The notes under the pieces are model-generated. The model searched no databases. It was not told the DNA's origin and was given only the letters and a program-made list of their open reading frames with translations. The translations under genes were made by a program, and so were the position numbers. A stretch of 64,000 bases of DNA from JANMZO01 sp963763135 (GTDB taxonomy: Bacteria > Actinomycetota > Acidimicrobiia > Acidimicrobiales > JANYDT01), in assembly GCA_963763135.1 (NCBI GenBank), contig CAVXNJ010000012.1, forward strand, positions 1,178,001 to 1,242,000. The letters are read 5' to 3'. This document shows positions 49,063-58,147 of the stretch, in pieces (position 1 is the stretch's first letter; each line of letters begins with the position of its first letter).

Positions 49063-50073
49063 ATGGCAAATGCTCTTGAGGTCGAAGATCTCGTCGTCCG
49101 GTACCCATCACAACCCAACCCGGTAACGGCCGTCGACGGGATTTCCTTCAGTGAGAACGCCGGGCGCGTCCTGACGCTTCTCGGCCCCAACGGAGCCGGA
49201 AAGACGTCGACGGTGGAGACGCTCGAGGGATATCGCATCCCTACATCGGGCACCGCACACGTTCTGGGGCTTGACCCCCGCAAAGACGCGAAGCAACTCG
49301 CCCCTCGCATCGGCGTCATGCTGCAACGCAACGGTGTGTACGTGACAATGCACAGCCGCGACGCCGTACGACTTTTCGCTTCGTACTACGGCTCTCGGGC
49401 CCAAGACCCCGATGCGCTCCTCGAGCGTGTCGGGTTGGCGTCGGTCGCGACGACACCCTGGCGTCGACTCTCCGGCGGCGAACAGCAGCGGCTCTCGCTC
49501 GCTCTTGCGATTGTCGGGCGCCCGGAAGTCGCGTTCTTCGACGAACCCACCGCGGGTGTCGATCCTTCCGCTCGCCTGGTCGTGCGCGACATCATTCACG
49601 AACTCCGCGACGACGGGGTCTGTGTCGTGTTGACGACCCACGATCTCGATGAAGCCGAACGGCTGAGCGATCGCATTCTGATCGTCGACCACGGGAAGAT
49701 CATCGCTGACGGAAGCCCCCAGGAACTCATGGCCGGGGGCGAACAGGCCGCTATCAGATTCGGTGGCCCAGCAGATCTCGACATGGTGGCCCTCGCCGCC
49801 CATATGCACGCCGGCGTCGAGTCGACCCAGCCGGGTGAGTTCGTGGTCGCCTGCGAGCCGACTCCGAGCAATGTCGCCTCCCTGACCGCATGGCTCGCCG
49901 CGCAGAACCATTCGCTTGCGGATCTACGAGCGGGCCGCCAGTCACTGGAGGATGTGTTCCTGCGACTGACCCGTTCCGCCGAGGAATCAGAGAAGGCACT
50001 CGCGGCCGAACGCAACCGTCGGAACCGACGCTCTCGCGGCGCCGGTTCATCTTCCGACGGGAGTGCGTCGTGA
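49063..50073 (+). CDS. ABC-2 type exporter ATPase (DrrA-like)
   Basis: Nucleotide-binding subunit, 336 residues. Walker A LLGPNGAGKTSTVETL (about 39-54), signature RLSGGEQQRLSLALAI (about 134), Walker B VAFFDEPTAGVDPSA, H-loop VVLTTHDLDEAE. A C-terminal domain of about 90 residues ends LEDVFLRLTRSAEE (the DrrA-type regulatory tail) and a basic Arg/Ser tail. Its stop overlaps the permease GTG (GTGA). It is next to the cytochrome oxidase region; in mycobacteria a similar ABC pair lies near ctaB, so a role in heme, copper or oxidase biogenesis is a reasonable guess. Confidence 0.94.
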   Translation: MANALEVEDLVVRYPSQPNPVTAVDGISFSENAGRVLTLLGPNGAGKTSTVETLEGYRIPTSGTAHVLGLDPRKDAKQLAPRIGVMLQRNGVYVTMHSRDAVRLFASYYGSRAQDPDALLERVGLASVATTPWRRLSGGEQQRLSLALAIVGRPEVAFFDEPTAGVDPSARLVVRDIIHELRDDGVCVVLTTHDLDEAERLSDRILIVDHGKIIADGSPQELMAGGEQAAIRFGGPADLDMVALAAHMHAGVESTQPGEFVVACEPTPSNVASLTAWLAAQNHSLADLRAGRQSLEDVFLRLTRSAEESEKALAAERNRRNRRSRGAGSSSDGSAS

Positions 50074-50796
50074 GCCCCCTTGTTGCGCAGACCCAAGCCG
50101 AGATCCGCATGACGCTGAAGCGTGGCGAGTCGCTCCTGCTTACGCTCGGCATCCCGGTGATGCTCCTCGCGTTCTTCACGTTGGTTGACGTCCTCCCGAC
50201 GACAACCGATGACCCAGTCGACTTTCTGGCCCCGGGTGTCCTGGCCCTTGCGGTCATGTCGACGGCGATGGTGAGCCTTGCCATCTCGACCGGCTTTGAG
50301 CGCCAGTACGGGGTCCTGAAGCGTCTGGGAACCACGCCGCTCGGGCGAACCAACCTGCTTCTCGCGAAAACTGCTGCGATCGTCGTCATCGAGTTGGTTC
50401 AGGTGATCGTGCTGACCACGGTCGGCTACGCGCTCGGTTGGCGGCCTCCGCTCAGCGGTCTCGGACTCGCCGTGGTGGGTGTTGTTCTCGGAACGGCGGC
50501 CTTCAGCGGGATCGGTATGACAATGGCCGGTCGTTGGTCGGCGGAGAAGACACTGGCCGGGGCGAACGGCCTCTACCTCCTCCTGTTGCTGATCAGCGGA
50601 ATGGTCATTCCGCTCACCAAGCTCCCCGACGGTGGTCCGCAAGGTGGCGCAACTGCTACCAAGTTCTGCCCTCTCAGACATCCTTCACGGTGTGCTCACG
50701 CAGGGCATGTCGGTGCCCGCTCGAGCATGGATTGTGCTCATTGTGTGGGCGGCGGTCATGCCACTGCTGGCGGCGAGGATGTTTCGGTGGGAGTGA
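50070..50796 (+). pseudogene. ABC-2 type permease, frameshifted
   Basis: Partner membrane subunit of the preceding ATPase, starting at GTG 50070. Helices are seen from LLLTLGIPVMLLAFFTLV through LAVVGVVLGTAAFSGIGM to LLLLLISGMVIPLTKLPD. After Asp at 50628-50630 one extra base (G50631) throws the frame out. In the next frame the natural C-terminus resumes immediately as VVRKVAQLLPSSALSDILHG and continues to RMFRWE with stop at 50794-50796. Read straight, the frame instead runs into the lipoprotein gene. It is either a real disruption or a one-base sequence error. Confidence 0.85.
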
Positions 50797-51797
50797 GGGG
50801 TCGCCCCGCCCGGGCCGGGGCCATGCGGTTGTCGGTCGGGTTGTTGTCGGTCGCGCTTGCGCTGAGCGCATGTGGCTCACCATCGGGGTCCAAGTCCTCC
50901 GCGTCTGACGGGATATCGGCAGGCGATGGCGGACCCGACGAGCTATTCGCCGAGTCGGCGAGTTTCGAGATTCTCGCCGCCAAGCCGCAACGCGTTCTGG
51001 TCGGGCTCAGCACGACCGATGGGCGCGTGTTGCAAGGCGGAAAGGTCGACCTCACGTTCCAGTTCGCCGACGATCCTGCGTCGACGCCTGAAGTAGCGGC
51101 CACCGGCACGTTTCTGCCGGTGCCCGGCAGCTCCGCCGCGGGACCCGAGGCCAAGATCGGTCGACCGAGCCAGGGAATCGGGGTGTACGCCGCGCAAAAC
51201 GTGACCCTTCCGAAACCCGGCATCTGGACCGTCGACGTTCGTAAAGCAGGAACCAAGAGCGCCGTGCTGGCCCAGTCGGCGGTCGAGGTGGTCGACCAAC
51301 CTATGGTTCCCGACGTGGGCCAGGCGGCGCCATCGACCAATAATCCGACCGAGAAGTCAGTGGTGGCCCGCGAGATTCTCGACAGTCGGTCAGGCCCGAG
51401 CGGGCTCGGCGATGCGCTAGCGGACCCGGTCCTCCACCAGGATGTCGTTGACGACCTCGTGCGGGACCACCGGCCATTCGTGGTCGTCGCGTCAACCCCG
51501 GCCTACTGCCAGAGCAAGTTCTGCGGCCCGGTGACCGACCTCGTCGACACCATTGCCAACGAGAAGACACATGGAGATGTCGCCTTCGTCCACCTCGAGG
51601 TGTTCGAGAAGTTCGACAATGCTGCCGGCACACGTCTCAACCCTTGGGTGATTCCGTGGATAGACGGCAATGGCGACGGTCACGAACCTTGGGTCTTCGT
51701 CGTCGACCGGAACGGGAAGGTCGCCGCCCGTTACGACAACGTGATCGACGAGGCCGAACTGCGAGCTGCGATCAAGAAGGTCTCGATCCCGAGCTAG
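50793..51797 (+). CDS. Thioredoxin-fold lipoprotein next to oxidase genes
   Basis: About 334 residues from GTG 50793 (overlapping the permease TGA) or 324 from ATG 50823. The lipoprotein signal peptide ends LALSAC (lipobox), then a Ser/Gly linker. Residues about 55-165 form a beta-rich domain (FEILAAKPQRVLVGLSTTDG). The C-terminal roughly 110 residues are thioredoxin-like: PFVVVASTPAYCQSKFCGPV (Cys-x4-Cys in the active-site region), DVAFVHLEVFEKFDN and PWVFVVDRNGKVAARYDN. The wider Cys spacing differs from classic CxxC and suggests a metallochaperone or Sco-like role rather than a general oxidoreductase; this is inference from context. Confidence 0.8.
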   Translation: MRGRPARAGAMRLSVGLLSVALALSACGSPSGSKSSASDGISAGDGGPDELFAESASFEILAAKPQRVLVGLSTTDGRVLQGGKVDLTFQFADDPASTPEVAATGTFLPVPGSSAAGPEAKIGRPSQGIGVYAAQNVTLPKPGIWTVDVRKAGTKSAVLAQSAVEVVDQPMVPDVGQAAPSTNNPTEKSVVAREILDSRSGPSGLGDALADPVLHQDVVDDLVRDHRPFVVVASTPAYCQSKFCGPVTDLVDTIANEKTHGDVAFVHLEVFEKFDNAAGTRLNPWVIPWIDGNGDGHEPWVFVVDRNGKVAARYDNVIDEAELRAAIKKVSIPS

Positions 51798-51824
51798 CGG
51801 GGGCCACTACAGCCCGGCTGGGTT

Positions 51825-52814
51825 TCAGATTGCAGGCTTTTGCGCAGCCTCAATGACGTCGAACTCAGCCTTCACGGCATCCCAGGTGAGAACCTCAGGA
51901 ACGACACGCTTCCCGGAAATGGTCATGCCGGCGATCTGCGGCTTGACGACCGGACGAGCCCGATGAATTTCATCGGCAACGTCGAGTGAGCGGTCTTCTT
52001 CGAGGCCATCACGAGAATCTCGCCACCATTGCAGAAACAGCGCGGCAACTACCGACCAGAGAAGGAATCCGGCACCGAGTTTCATGATGGCTGCGGCGAT
52101 CTGCTGATCGCCGAGGGCGCTGAGTCCGTGGATCATACGAGGAGCCGCCTGATACGTCTTGTACAGCGGTGTCGCGGAGAACGTGAGAAACGACGCCGGC
52201 ACGGTCGGGACGATCGATTGGGCGAAGAGGTACATCATCTTCACCGGGGTGCGGAGACGGGGAAGATCGGGGTTGCGGTTTATCACCGGCATCCACATCA
52301 GAGTCGCCGTGGCGAATAGGAAGAAGTGCACCGAGAAGTGGAACAGTTCGTTGTGGAGACTCCGCTCGACAACCGCCGGATAGTGGGTAACGGCGATCAG
52401 TGTGTTGAAGACGACGAGAGCGACAACCGGCTTCGATCCAAACCGCGTGAATGATCGGACCGCCTTGTTGCGCAAAGCCCAACGCCACAACCAGGCCGGC
52501 GAACCGAGGAGGAAGCACGCTGGCGACACGAGGGTGAACACCGTGTGCTGCGTCATGTGCACGAGGAACAAATAACGCTCGGCGATGTCGTGAAGCGGCC
52601 AGTACGAGAAGACCAACGTGATTGCAAGACCAAAGATGATCCACCCACGTTGGCGTCGGGTTGATACAACCTCGCCGGGTTGCACCTCCGTTGGGCCTAA
52701 CCGGGTGAATGCCCACCAAAAAAAGACTCCGACCGCGCCCAATACGAGCAACACGGACGTGTGGATGTGGAACCGAAGCGAGACGGTTTCAGCGAGGACA
52801 GGGGCGAGATCCAT
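51825..52814 (-). CDS. ctaG: Caa3-type CtaG membrane protein
   Basis: 329 residues with about seven hydrophobic helices. FHIHTSVLLVLGAVG near the N-terminus, the HDIAERYLFLVHMTQH segment (about 76-91) with its His residues, and NELFHFSVHFFLFATATLMW (about 154-174) match the copper-related CtaG family (PF09678-type) involved in oxidase assembly. This is a different family from Cox11. Last gene of the ctaC-D-E-F-G run, 137 bases from ctaF. Confidence 0.93.
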   Translation of the reverse strand: MDLAPVLAETVSLRFHIHTSVLLVLGAVGVFFWWAFTRLGPTEVQPGEVVSTRRQRGWIIFGLAITLVFSYWPLHDIAERYLFLVHMTQHTVFTLVSPACFLLGSPAWLWRWALRNKAVRSFTRFGSKPVVALVVFNTLIAVTHYPAVVERSLHNELFHFSVHFFLFATATLMWMPVINRNPDLPRLRTPVKMMYLFAQSIVPTVPASFLTFSATPLYKTYQAAPRMIHGLSALGDQQIAAAIMKLGAGFLLWSVVAALFLQWWRDSRDGLEEDRSLDVADEIHRARPVVKPQIAGMTISGKRVVPEVLTWDAVKAEFDVIEAAQKPAI

Positions 52815-52951
52815 TGTGAACAGCTTTCCGCAGGTCAGACACTTGTGCCAACCTGTGCATGGGGGTGCAAGGAACTTTCAGACCCGGCCCGTAAGGGCCG
52901 GTCGGAATTACGGTTCGGAGCGAAGGAAGGTAGTTTCCCTGCGCCGGAGAA

Positions 52952-53416
52952 TCAGTGGGCGTGCGCGGAGCCCATGTGATCATCGGCGGGATGCTCATGT
53001 TCGGCGTCGTCGATGCTTCCGCCACCAAAGCCCCACTTGACGAGCACAACGAACGAGAACCCGACGTAGATCAGCCAGTGGGCGAACCCGGTGAACACAC
53101 CAACGGCCGAAAGGACTCCTACGTAGCAGAAGCCGGCGAGAACCGCCCCGATGATGAACAGGCGCCGAAACACCGGCGAGTCGAGCTTCAGGTGCATGAA
53201 GAATGCGGCCACGATGATGAACTTGATTGCTGCCAACGCCAGAAGCGGCATTGCCAACGACGCGTGCTTCAGCTTGGTGTAGGACAGAACGACCTCGATG
53301 GCGGTCAGACAGGCCAGGCCTAGCGCGACAAACAGATACTGCTTGTCGTGGGCGTCGAACAGCGGGAAGTGCTCAGACGATTCGGAATGATCGACTACGT
53401 GCGTTGCGGTGCTCAT
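52952..53416 (-). CDS. ctaF: Cytochrome c oxidase subunit IV, prokaryotic (CtaF/COX4)
   Basis: 154 residues with about four membrane helices (YLFVALGLACLTAIEVVLSY, LLALAAIKFIIVAAFFMHL, LFIIGAVLAGFCYVGVLSA, a final one before 130), His-rich ends (N-terminal HVVDHSESSEH, C-terminal DDHMGSAHAH). KFIIVAAFFMHLK is the COX4 signature. Accessory subunit of the heme-copper oxidase. Nine bases after ctaE on the same strand. Confidence 0.9.
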   Translation of the reverse strand: MSTATHVVDHSESSEHFPLFDAHDKQYLFVALGLACLTAIEVVLSYTKLKHASLAMPLLALAAIKFIIVAAFFMHLKLDSPVFRRLFIIGAVLAGFCYVGVLSAVGVFTGFAHWLIYVGFSFVVLVKWGFGGGSIDDAEHEHPADDHMGSAHAH

Positions 53417-53425
53417 GAGGTTCCC

Positions 53426-54079
53426 TTACGGAATCAGATAGATGACGGTGAAGATGACAATCCACACCACATCGACGAAGTGCCAATACAAACCGACGAT
53501 CTCAACCACTTCGGCTTTTTCCTTCGGAATCTTGCCTTTTCGGGAGAGATTCGCGAGCGCCAGAAGCATCAAAATACCGATGGTTACGTGGGCGCCGTGG
53601 AAACCGGTGAGCACATAGAAGCTCGAGCCGAACAGGTTGGTCTTGAGCGTGAGACCTTCACGGATGAAGGCGGTGAACTCGTAGATCTGGCCAGCAAGGA
53701 ACGTCGAACCGAGAAGCGCCGTGCCAATGAGCCAGATGCGAAGGCGGCGTTCGTCGCCGCGACCGATGGCCGACAGAGCCAAGACCATCGTGAGCGAGCT
53801 CATCAACAGCACGAAGGAGCTGACCGACGTGAACGGAATGTCGAAGACACCCGGAACTTTCACACCGTTGACAACCGTCTCGTGCGGGAACGGTCCGTTT
53901 ACGCTACGGCCCTTGTACACGAGGTAGGTGGCTATCAGTGCGCCGAACAACAGGCATTCGGATCCGAGAAACACCCACATTCCAAGTTTTTCGTTGGACA
54001 CGCCCGTGGCGGTCGCATGGTGCGCACTTCCGTGCGCGTCATGGGCGTCGGGCGCGTGGTCAACAACTGCGGCAGTCAT
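53426..54079 (-). CDS. ctaE: Cytochrome c oxidase subunit III
   Basis: 217 residues, about five helices (short form without the two N-terminal helices of some orthologs). KLGMWVFLGSECLLFGALIATYLVY (about 30-54) with the helix III Glu, the second block GFHGAHVTIGILMLLALANL, and IVGLYWHFVDVVWIVIFTVIYL at the C-terminus are the standard words. It supports proton pumping by subunit I. Eight bases after ctaD. Confidence 0.96.
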   Translation of the reverse strand: MTAAVVDHAPDAHDAHGSAHHATATGVSNEKLGMWVFLGSECLLFGALIATYLVYKGRSVNGPFPHETVVNGVKVPGVFDIPFTSVSSFVLLMSSLTMVLALSAIGRGDERRLRIWLIGTALLGSTFLAGQIYEFTAFIREGLTLKTNLFGSSFYVLTGFHGAHVTIGILMLLALANLSRKGKIPKEKAEVVEIVGLYWHFVDVVWIVIFTVIYLIP

Positions 54080-54087
54080 CTGACTAC

Positions 54088-56097
54088 TCAGCTTCCTGCC
54101 GGCAGGGCGCCAGCGAACGAGGGGGCATCGGGCGAATCGAGACCGTGGCCTCCACCGCCGTGGCCATGGTCATCGTCATGGGGTGCGGCGCTGGGCTCCA
54201 GGGACCAGGCGAAGAGGCCACTCACGATAATAAGTGCACCTAGGATCGCCAGGGGCCAGGCCCGGAAGATCATGCCGTAGGCGATAACCGGGAGTCCGAA
54301 GGCGGCGACGAGGGGCCAGAACGATGGCGACGGCATGTGGATCGTCGACGGATCAACGGGGTCAGCGGCCAGAACCTGCTCGGCGGTTGCCACACGGCGC
54401 ATCTGGTGGTTCTCATCTTCGGCGTACTTGCGATGCCAGAACTCGTCGACCGTGTGAACGGTAGGGATGTGGTCGAAGTTGTGCGGCTTGGGCGGGCTTT
54501 CTGTCATCCACTCGATGGTGCGGGCATCCCACGGATCACGGGGCGCCTTGGCCGGGTTCTTGATCGTCTTGTAGATGTTGAAGAAGAACACGAGAAGCGA
54601 AACGCCGATGATGAACGAGCCAACGGTCTCGACGAAGTTCCACATGTCGAAGCCCATGCCCTTGTCGTAGCGGTACATACGACGGGGCTGACCCTGCAGG
54701 CCGACGATATGCATCGGGAAGAACGTCAGGTGCATGCCGATCAACATGACCCAGAAGTGGACCTTGCCGATTTTCTCATTGAGGAGCTTCCCGAACATCT
54801 TCGGCCACCAGTAGTAGAAGCCGGCGAACAGACCCATCAGCGCACCACCGAAGAGTACGTAGTGGAAGTGGGCGACGATGTAGTACGTGTCGGTTTGCTG
54901 GGTGTCGGAGACCACGAGCGAGTGGGTGACGCCGGAAAGGCCACCGATCACGAAGGTGGAGATGAATCCGACGGCGAACAGCATCGCAGTGGTGAAGCGA
55001 ATGGCGCCGCCCCACAGCGTTGCCGTCCAGTTGAAGATCTTCACGCCGGTGGGCACCGCAATGAACATGGTCGAAATACCGAATGCCGAAACAGCGACCG
55101 GACCGAGACCGACAGCGAACATGTGGTGCGCCCAAACGCCCCAGCCCATGAAGCCGATGGCGATACCCGAGAACACGACGACCGGATAGCCGAAGAGCGG
55201 CTTGCGGGCAAAGGTCGGCAGCACTTCCGACACGATGCCCATGGCGGGCAGGATCAGGATGTACACCTCGGGGTGACCGAACAGCCAGAATAAGTGTTGC
55301 CAAAGCACCGGATCACCGCCGGCGCCGGCGTTGAAGAAGTTGGCACCGAAGGTTCGGTCGAAGCTGAGCAGGAACAGCGCCACCGTGATGATCGGCATGG
55401 CGAACAGCATCAGGAACGAGGCCACAAAGGTCATCCAGGCGAACACCGGCATCTTCATGAGGCTCATGCCGGGCGCTCGCATGTTGATCACGGTGACGAT
55501 GAAGTTGACGGCCGACGCCGTCGAGCCGATACCGAGAATCTGGAGGCCGAAGATCCAGAAGTCGATGTTGTGACCCGGCGAGTACGTGATCGAGGTGTTC
55601 GGTGCATAACCGAACCATCCGCCATTCGGCATTCCTCCGAGGAACATCGACGAGTAGATGAAGATGCCACCAAGAAGGTAGGCCCACCACGAGAACGCGT
55701 TGAGACGGGGATACGCAACGTCGCGGGCGCCCAACTGCAGCGGAAGGAAGTAGTTGAAGAACGCGCTCGACAGCGGCATGACGAGCAGGAACACCATCGT
55801 GGTGCCATGCATCGTGAACATCTGGTTGTACGTGTCAGCGGAGAGCACGTCACCGTTCGGTGCGGCCAACTGGAGTCGTATCAACAGCGCCTCGATACCA
55901 CCCACCATGAAAAAGAACAGCGAGGTAACGCCGTACATGATTCCGATGCGCTTGTGGTCGACGGTGGTGACCCAGGACCAAACGCCCTTGGTCGTTTCGA
56001 CCGGACGACGGAGCAGGCCGCTGTCCACCGGGCTCGTGGTCGAGCGCTGGCCGGGAAGATCCGGCGAACCGGTAGGGGGAGCAATAACGATGGTCAT
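54088..56097 (-). CDS. ctaD: Cytochrome c oxidase subunit I
   Basis: Catalytic heme-copper subunit, 669 residues. Low-spin heme ligand in TMHGTTMVFLLVMPL; CuB His and cross-linked Tyr in FGHPEVYILILPAMG; the paired CuB histidines in GVWAHHMFAVG; heme a3 and heme a His in VAHFHYVLFGG. All are intact. K- and D-channel regions (NYFLPLQLGARDVAYPRLNAF) are present. The C-terminal 100 residues add helices and a His/Gly-rich end. ATG 56097 has GGAG seven bases upstream. Centre of the ctaC-D-E-F-G run. Confidence 0.97.
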   Translation of the reverse strand: MTIVIAPPTGSPDLPGQRSTTSPVDSGLLRRPVETTKGVWSWVTTVDHKRIGIMYGVTSLFFFMVGGIEALLIRLQLAAPNGDVLSADTYNQMFTMHGTTMVFLLVMPLSSAFFNYFLPLQLGARDVAYPRLNAFSWWAYLLGGIFIYSSMFLGGMPNGGWFGYAPNTSITYSPGHNIDFWIFGLQILGIGSTASAVNFIVTVINMRAPGMSLMKMPVFAWMTFVASFLMLFAMPIITVALFLLSFDRTFGANFFNAGAGGDPVLWQHLFWLFGHPEVYILILPAMGIVSEVLPTFARKPLFGYPVVVFSGIAIGFMGWGVWAHHMFAVGLGPVAVSAFGISTMFIAVPTGVKIFNWTATLWGGAIRFTTAMLFAVGFISTFVIGGLSGVTHSLVVSDTQQTDTYYIVAHFHYVLFGGALMGLFAGFYYWWPKMFGKLLNEKIGKVHFWVMLIGMHLTFFPMHIVGLQGQPRRMYRYDKGMGFDMWNFVETVGSFIIGVSLLVFFFNIYKTIKNPAKAPRDPWDARTIEWMTESPPKPHNFDHIPTVHTVDEFWHRKYAEDENHQMRRVATAEQVLAADPVDPSTIHMPSPSFWPLVAAFGLPVIAYGMIFRAWPLAILGALIIVSGLFAWSLEPSAAPHDDDHGHGGGGHGLDSPDAPSFAGALPAGS

Positions 56098-56172
56098 CAG
56101 AGCACTCCAAGTGCGATCAGAGCGGGGGAACAAACTACAGAGCGGCGAACAGCGATTTCCATGATGTCGAAA

Positions 56173-57365
56173 TCACTTCAGGGATTGGACGTAGGCAACG
56201 AGCTTGTTGACTTCGTCTTCGGTGAGCTTCCGAATAACCATTCGGGAGCCGGGCTTGAACTTCTGCGGATCACGAAGCCAGGCCTTCAAATTACGGGTGT
56301 TCGACTCAGCGATGGCGCTGGCGAAGTACTTGCGTTCACCGAAGTGCGCAAGGTTGGGACCGATGTTCTTCACGAGCGACTCGGTACCGTCGGTGGCCTT
56401 GACGACCTCGTAGCCGTTGGTACGGCTTGGGTCGGTCCAGTGGCAGCCCGTGCAGCCGGCGGCACCCTTGAACAGTTCCTCACCGGCTTTGGCGAGTTCC
56501 GACGTCGGCTCGACTGCGGGCTTGGCCTGGTTTGCCAGCCACTTGTCGAAATCGGCTGGTGAATCGATCACCACTTTGAAGCGCATGTTGGCGTGCGACA
56601 CACCACAGAACTCGGCGCACTGGCCGTAGATCGTCTTGCCCGCATCGTTGGCGTCGGAACTCAGGTTCAGGTGGTTCAGGCGTCCGGGAATCGCGTAGAG
56701 CTTGCCGGCCAGCTTCGGAACCCAGTAGTTGTGCATTACGTCGCGCGAGGTGATGATCAGCCGAATCTTCTTGCCGGCCGGAATGTGGAGTTCGTTCGCC
56801 GTGGTGATGACCGGCTTGTCCTGCTTCACGATCTTGCCGAGCAACTTCGGGCGCGGTTCTCTTCCTTCGCCTTCGTCAGGTCATTCGGGTCGTCGATCGA
56901 GACGAGCGTGGGCTCCTGACGGGTTTCGCCAATCTGGGGGTACTGATACTCCCACCACCACTGGTGACCGATCACCGTGATGTTGTACGCATCTTTCGGG
57001 TTTTCGGCCTGCTTGAAGATCTGCGGAACCGAGAAGAACCCGATGACGATCAGCACGAGTGCAGGGATAACACCCCAGACGGCTTCGAGCTTGCCGTTGC
57101 CGTGCACCTGGACCGGAACGTGATCTTCATCTCGCCGGCGAAACTTGATGATACAAAAAGCCAAAAGCGCGTACACGAAGACACCCACCGCAATCGCAAT
57201 TGCGAAAACGGGAGTGGCGAGAGAGTGAATGCGGCGCGCCTCTTCACTCTCCGGCTTGAACGTGTCTTGGGGAGCGTTTTGCTCAACCGCGCAGCTAGCG
57301 AGGACCAAGGCGAGGGTCGCTGCGGACGCGACCTGTCGCCAACGAGAACGACCTGGGAAATGCAC
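56173..57365 (-). pseudogene. ctaC: Cytochrome c oxidase subunit II (caa3 type), split by a one-base frameshift
   Basis: Subunit II with CuA and a fused cytochrome c domain. First part (57365 down to about 56853): lipoprotein-like signal VLASCAVEQ, two helices, and HQWWWEYQYP with the CuA-domain strand. Second part continues PKLLGKIVKQDKPVITTANE, then the CuA motif CAEFCGVSHANMRF and a C-terminal heme-c domain with CTGCHW and methionine ligand region SRMVIRKLTEDE. Between them one base is missing in a C-run (plus-strand G-run 56849-56851); adding one C restores a single frame. Because the enzyme is needed for respiration, a sequence error is likely, but a real lesion is possible. Confidence 0.9.
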
Positions 57366-57415
57366 GTTGTACAGCCTCCTCTATCTGGAGGCAACACGCA
57401 AAAGTGGAACAGCAC

Positions 57416-57964
57416 TCAATTAACATCAGATGTATCGAAAAGTGCTCTTAGCTCACGATTAAGTCGTTCCGAGGACATCTGTCCGAGGACGCGCGTGATG
57501 ACCGTACCGGTCTCATCTATGAACAGCGTTGAAGGAAACGCCGTTACCTCAGCGAGCGGCGCAAGGTCGCCGGTCTCATCCCAGGCCACCGGAAACGAGA
57601 TCCCGGTCGACTTCACCAACTTGAGTCCCTCAGCCCGGGGTTCAAAGTGATCGACGCCAACGATGTCGATCCTTCCCGCCCATTGTTTCGACGCCGCTTC
57701 AAATCGGGGTAACTCTTCCACGCAGCCGACACAGTCGGAAAAGAAGAAGTTCACGACCATCGGACGCTTCAGCGTTCCGCCGAAGGTGTGCGGTTCCGCC
57801 GAGGGGTCGCGCAGGTCAGGAAGTTGTTTTGACGCCATGGCAAACGGCTTTGTCGACGTTGCGACGAGGAGCGGTTGACGCAACCACAGCACGCCGGCCA
57901 CAAGAAACGTGAAACAGGCGATCGCCCCAACGAGATACCGACGACGACCCTGCAAGCTACTCAC
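57416..57964 (-). CDS. TlpA/ResA-like membrane-anchored thioredoxin
   Basis: 182 residues. N-terminal anchor helix (about 10-30, YLVGAIACFTFLVAGVLWL), then a thioredoxin fold with MVVNFFFSDCVGCVEELPRF (active-site CVGC, about 77-80), the typical insertion segment (GISFPVAWDETGDLAPL) and the cis-Pro loop TAFPSTLFIDETG. Extracytoplasmic disulphide reductant, of the kind used for cytochrome c or CuA-site maturation. Located between ctaC (downstream, 50 bases) and the shadow-oxidase operon. Confidence 0.9.
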   Translation of the reverse strand: MSSLQGRRRYLVGAIACFTFLVAGVLWLRQPLLVATSTKPFAMASKQLPDLRDPSAEPHTFGGTLKRPMVVNFFFSDCVGCVEELPRFEAASKQWAGRIDIVGVDHFEPRAEGLKLVKSTGISFPVAWDETGDLAPLAEVTAFPSTLFIDETGTVITRVLGQMSSERLNRELRALFDTSDVN

Positions 57965-58104
57965 CGGTCAATGATCCCAGATTGGCCAATCCATCGGGAA
58001 CCGTCCCCCAACGATCGGGAGCGGTCGGTCAAAAACGAAAAGGCTCGCAGACCGTAAGAAACAGTCGTAGGCCGAGCGGAACGGTCGTAACGGAGAGACG
58101 GAAA

Positions 58105-58128
58105 AGCAGGAGCCGTTGGGCTCCTGCT
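58105..58128 (-). terminator. Intrinsic terminator of the shadow-oxidase operon
   Basis: Stem AGCAGGAGCC/GGCTCCTGCT with four-base loop; on the minus strand it is followed by TTTCC. It lies 20 bases after the stop of the 236-residue membrane-protein gene. Between it and the TlpA-like start (57965-58104) there is also a palindrome GATTGGCCAATC at 57980-57991. Confidence 0.88.
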
Positions 58129-58147
58129 CGCAATGCTTCCGACTCGA

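Noticed and set aside
49596..50681. Long minus-strand frame opposite the ABC ATPase and permease
   Set aside because: Arg/Glu/His-rich shadow of clearly homologous genes; no domain character.
54337..56562. Long plus-strand frames (318 and 422 codons) over ctaD and ctaC
   Set aside because: Asp/His/Glu/Arg-rich shadows of membrane-protein genes.
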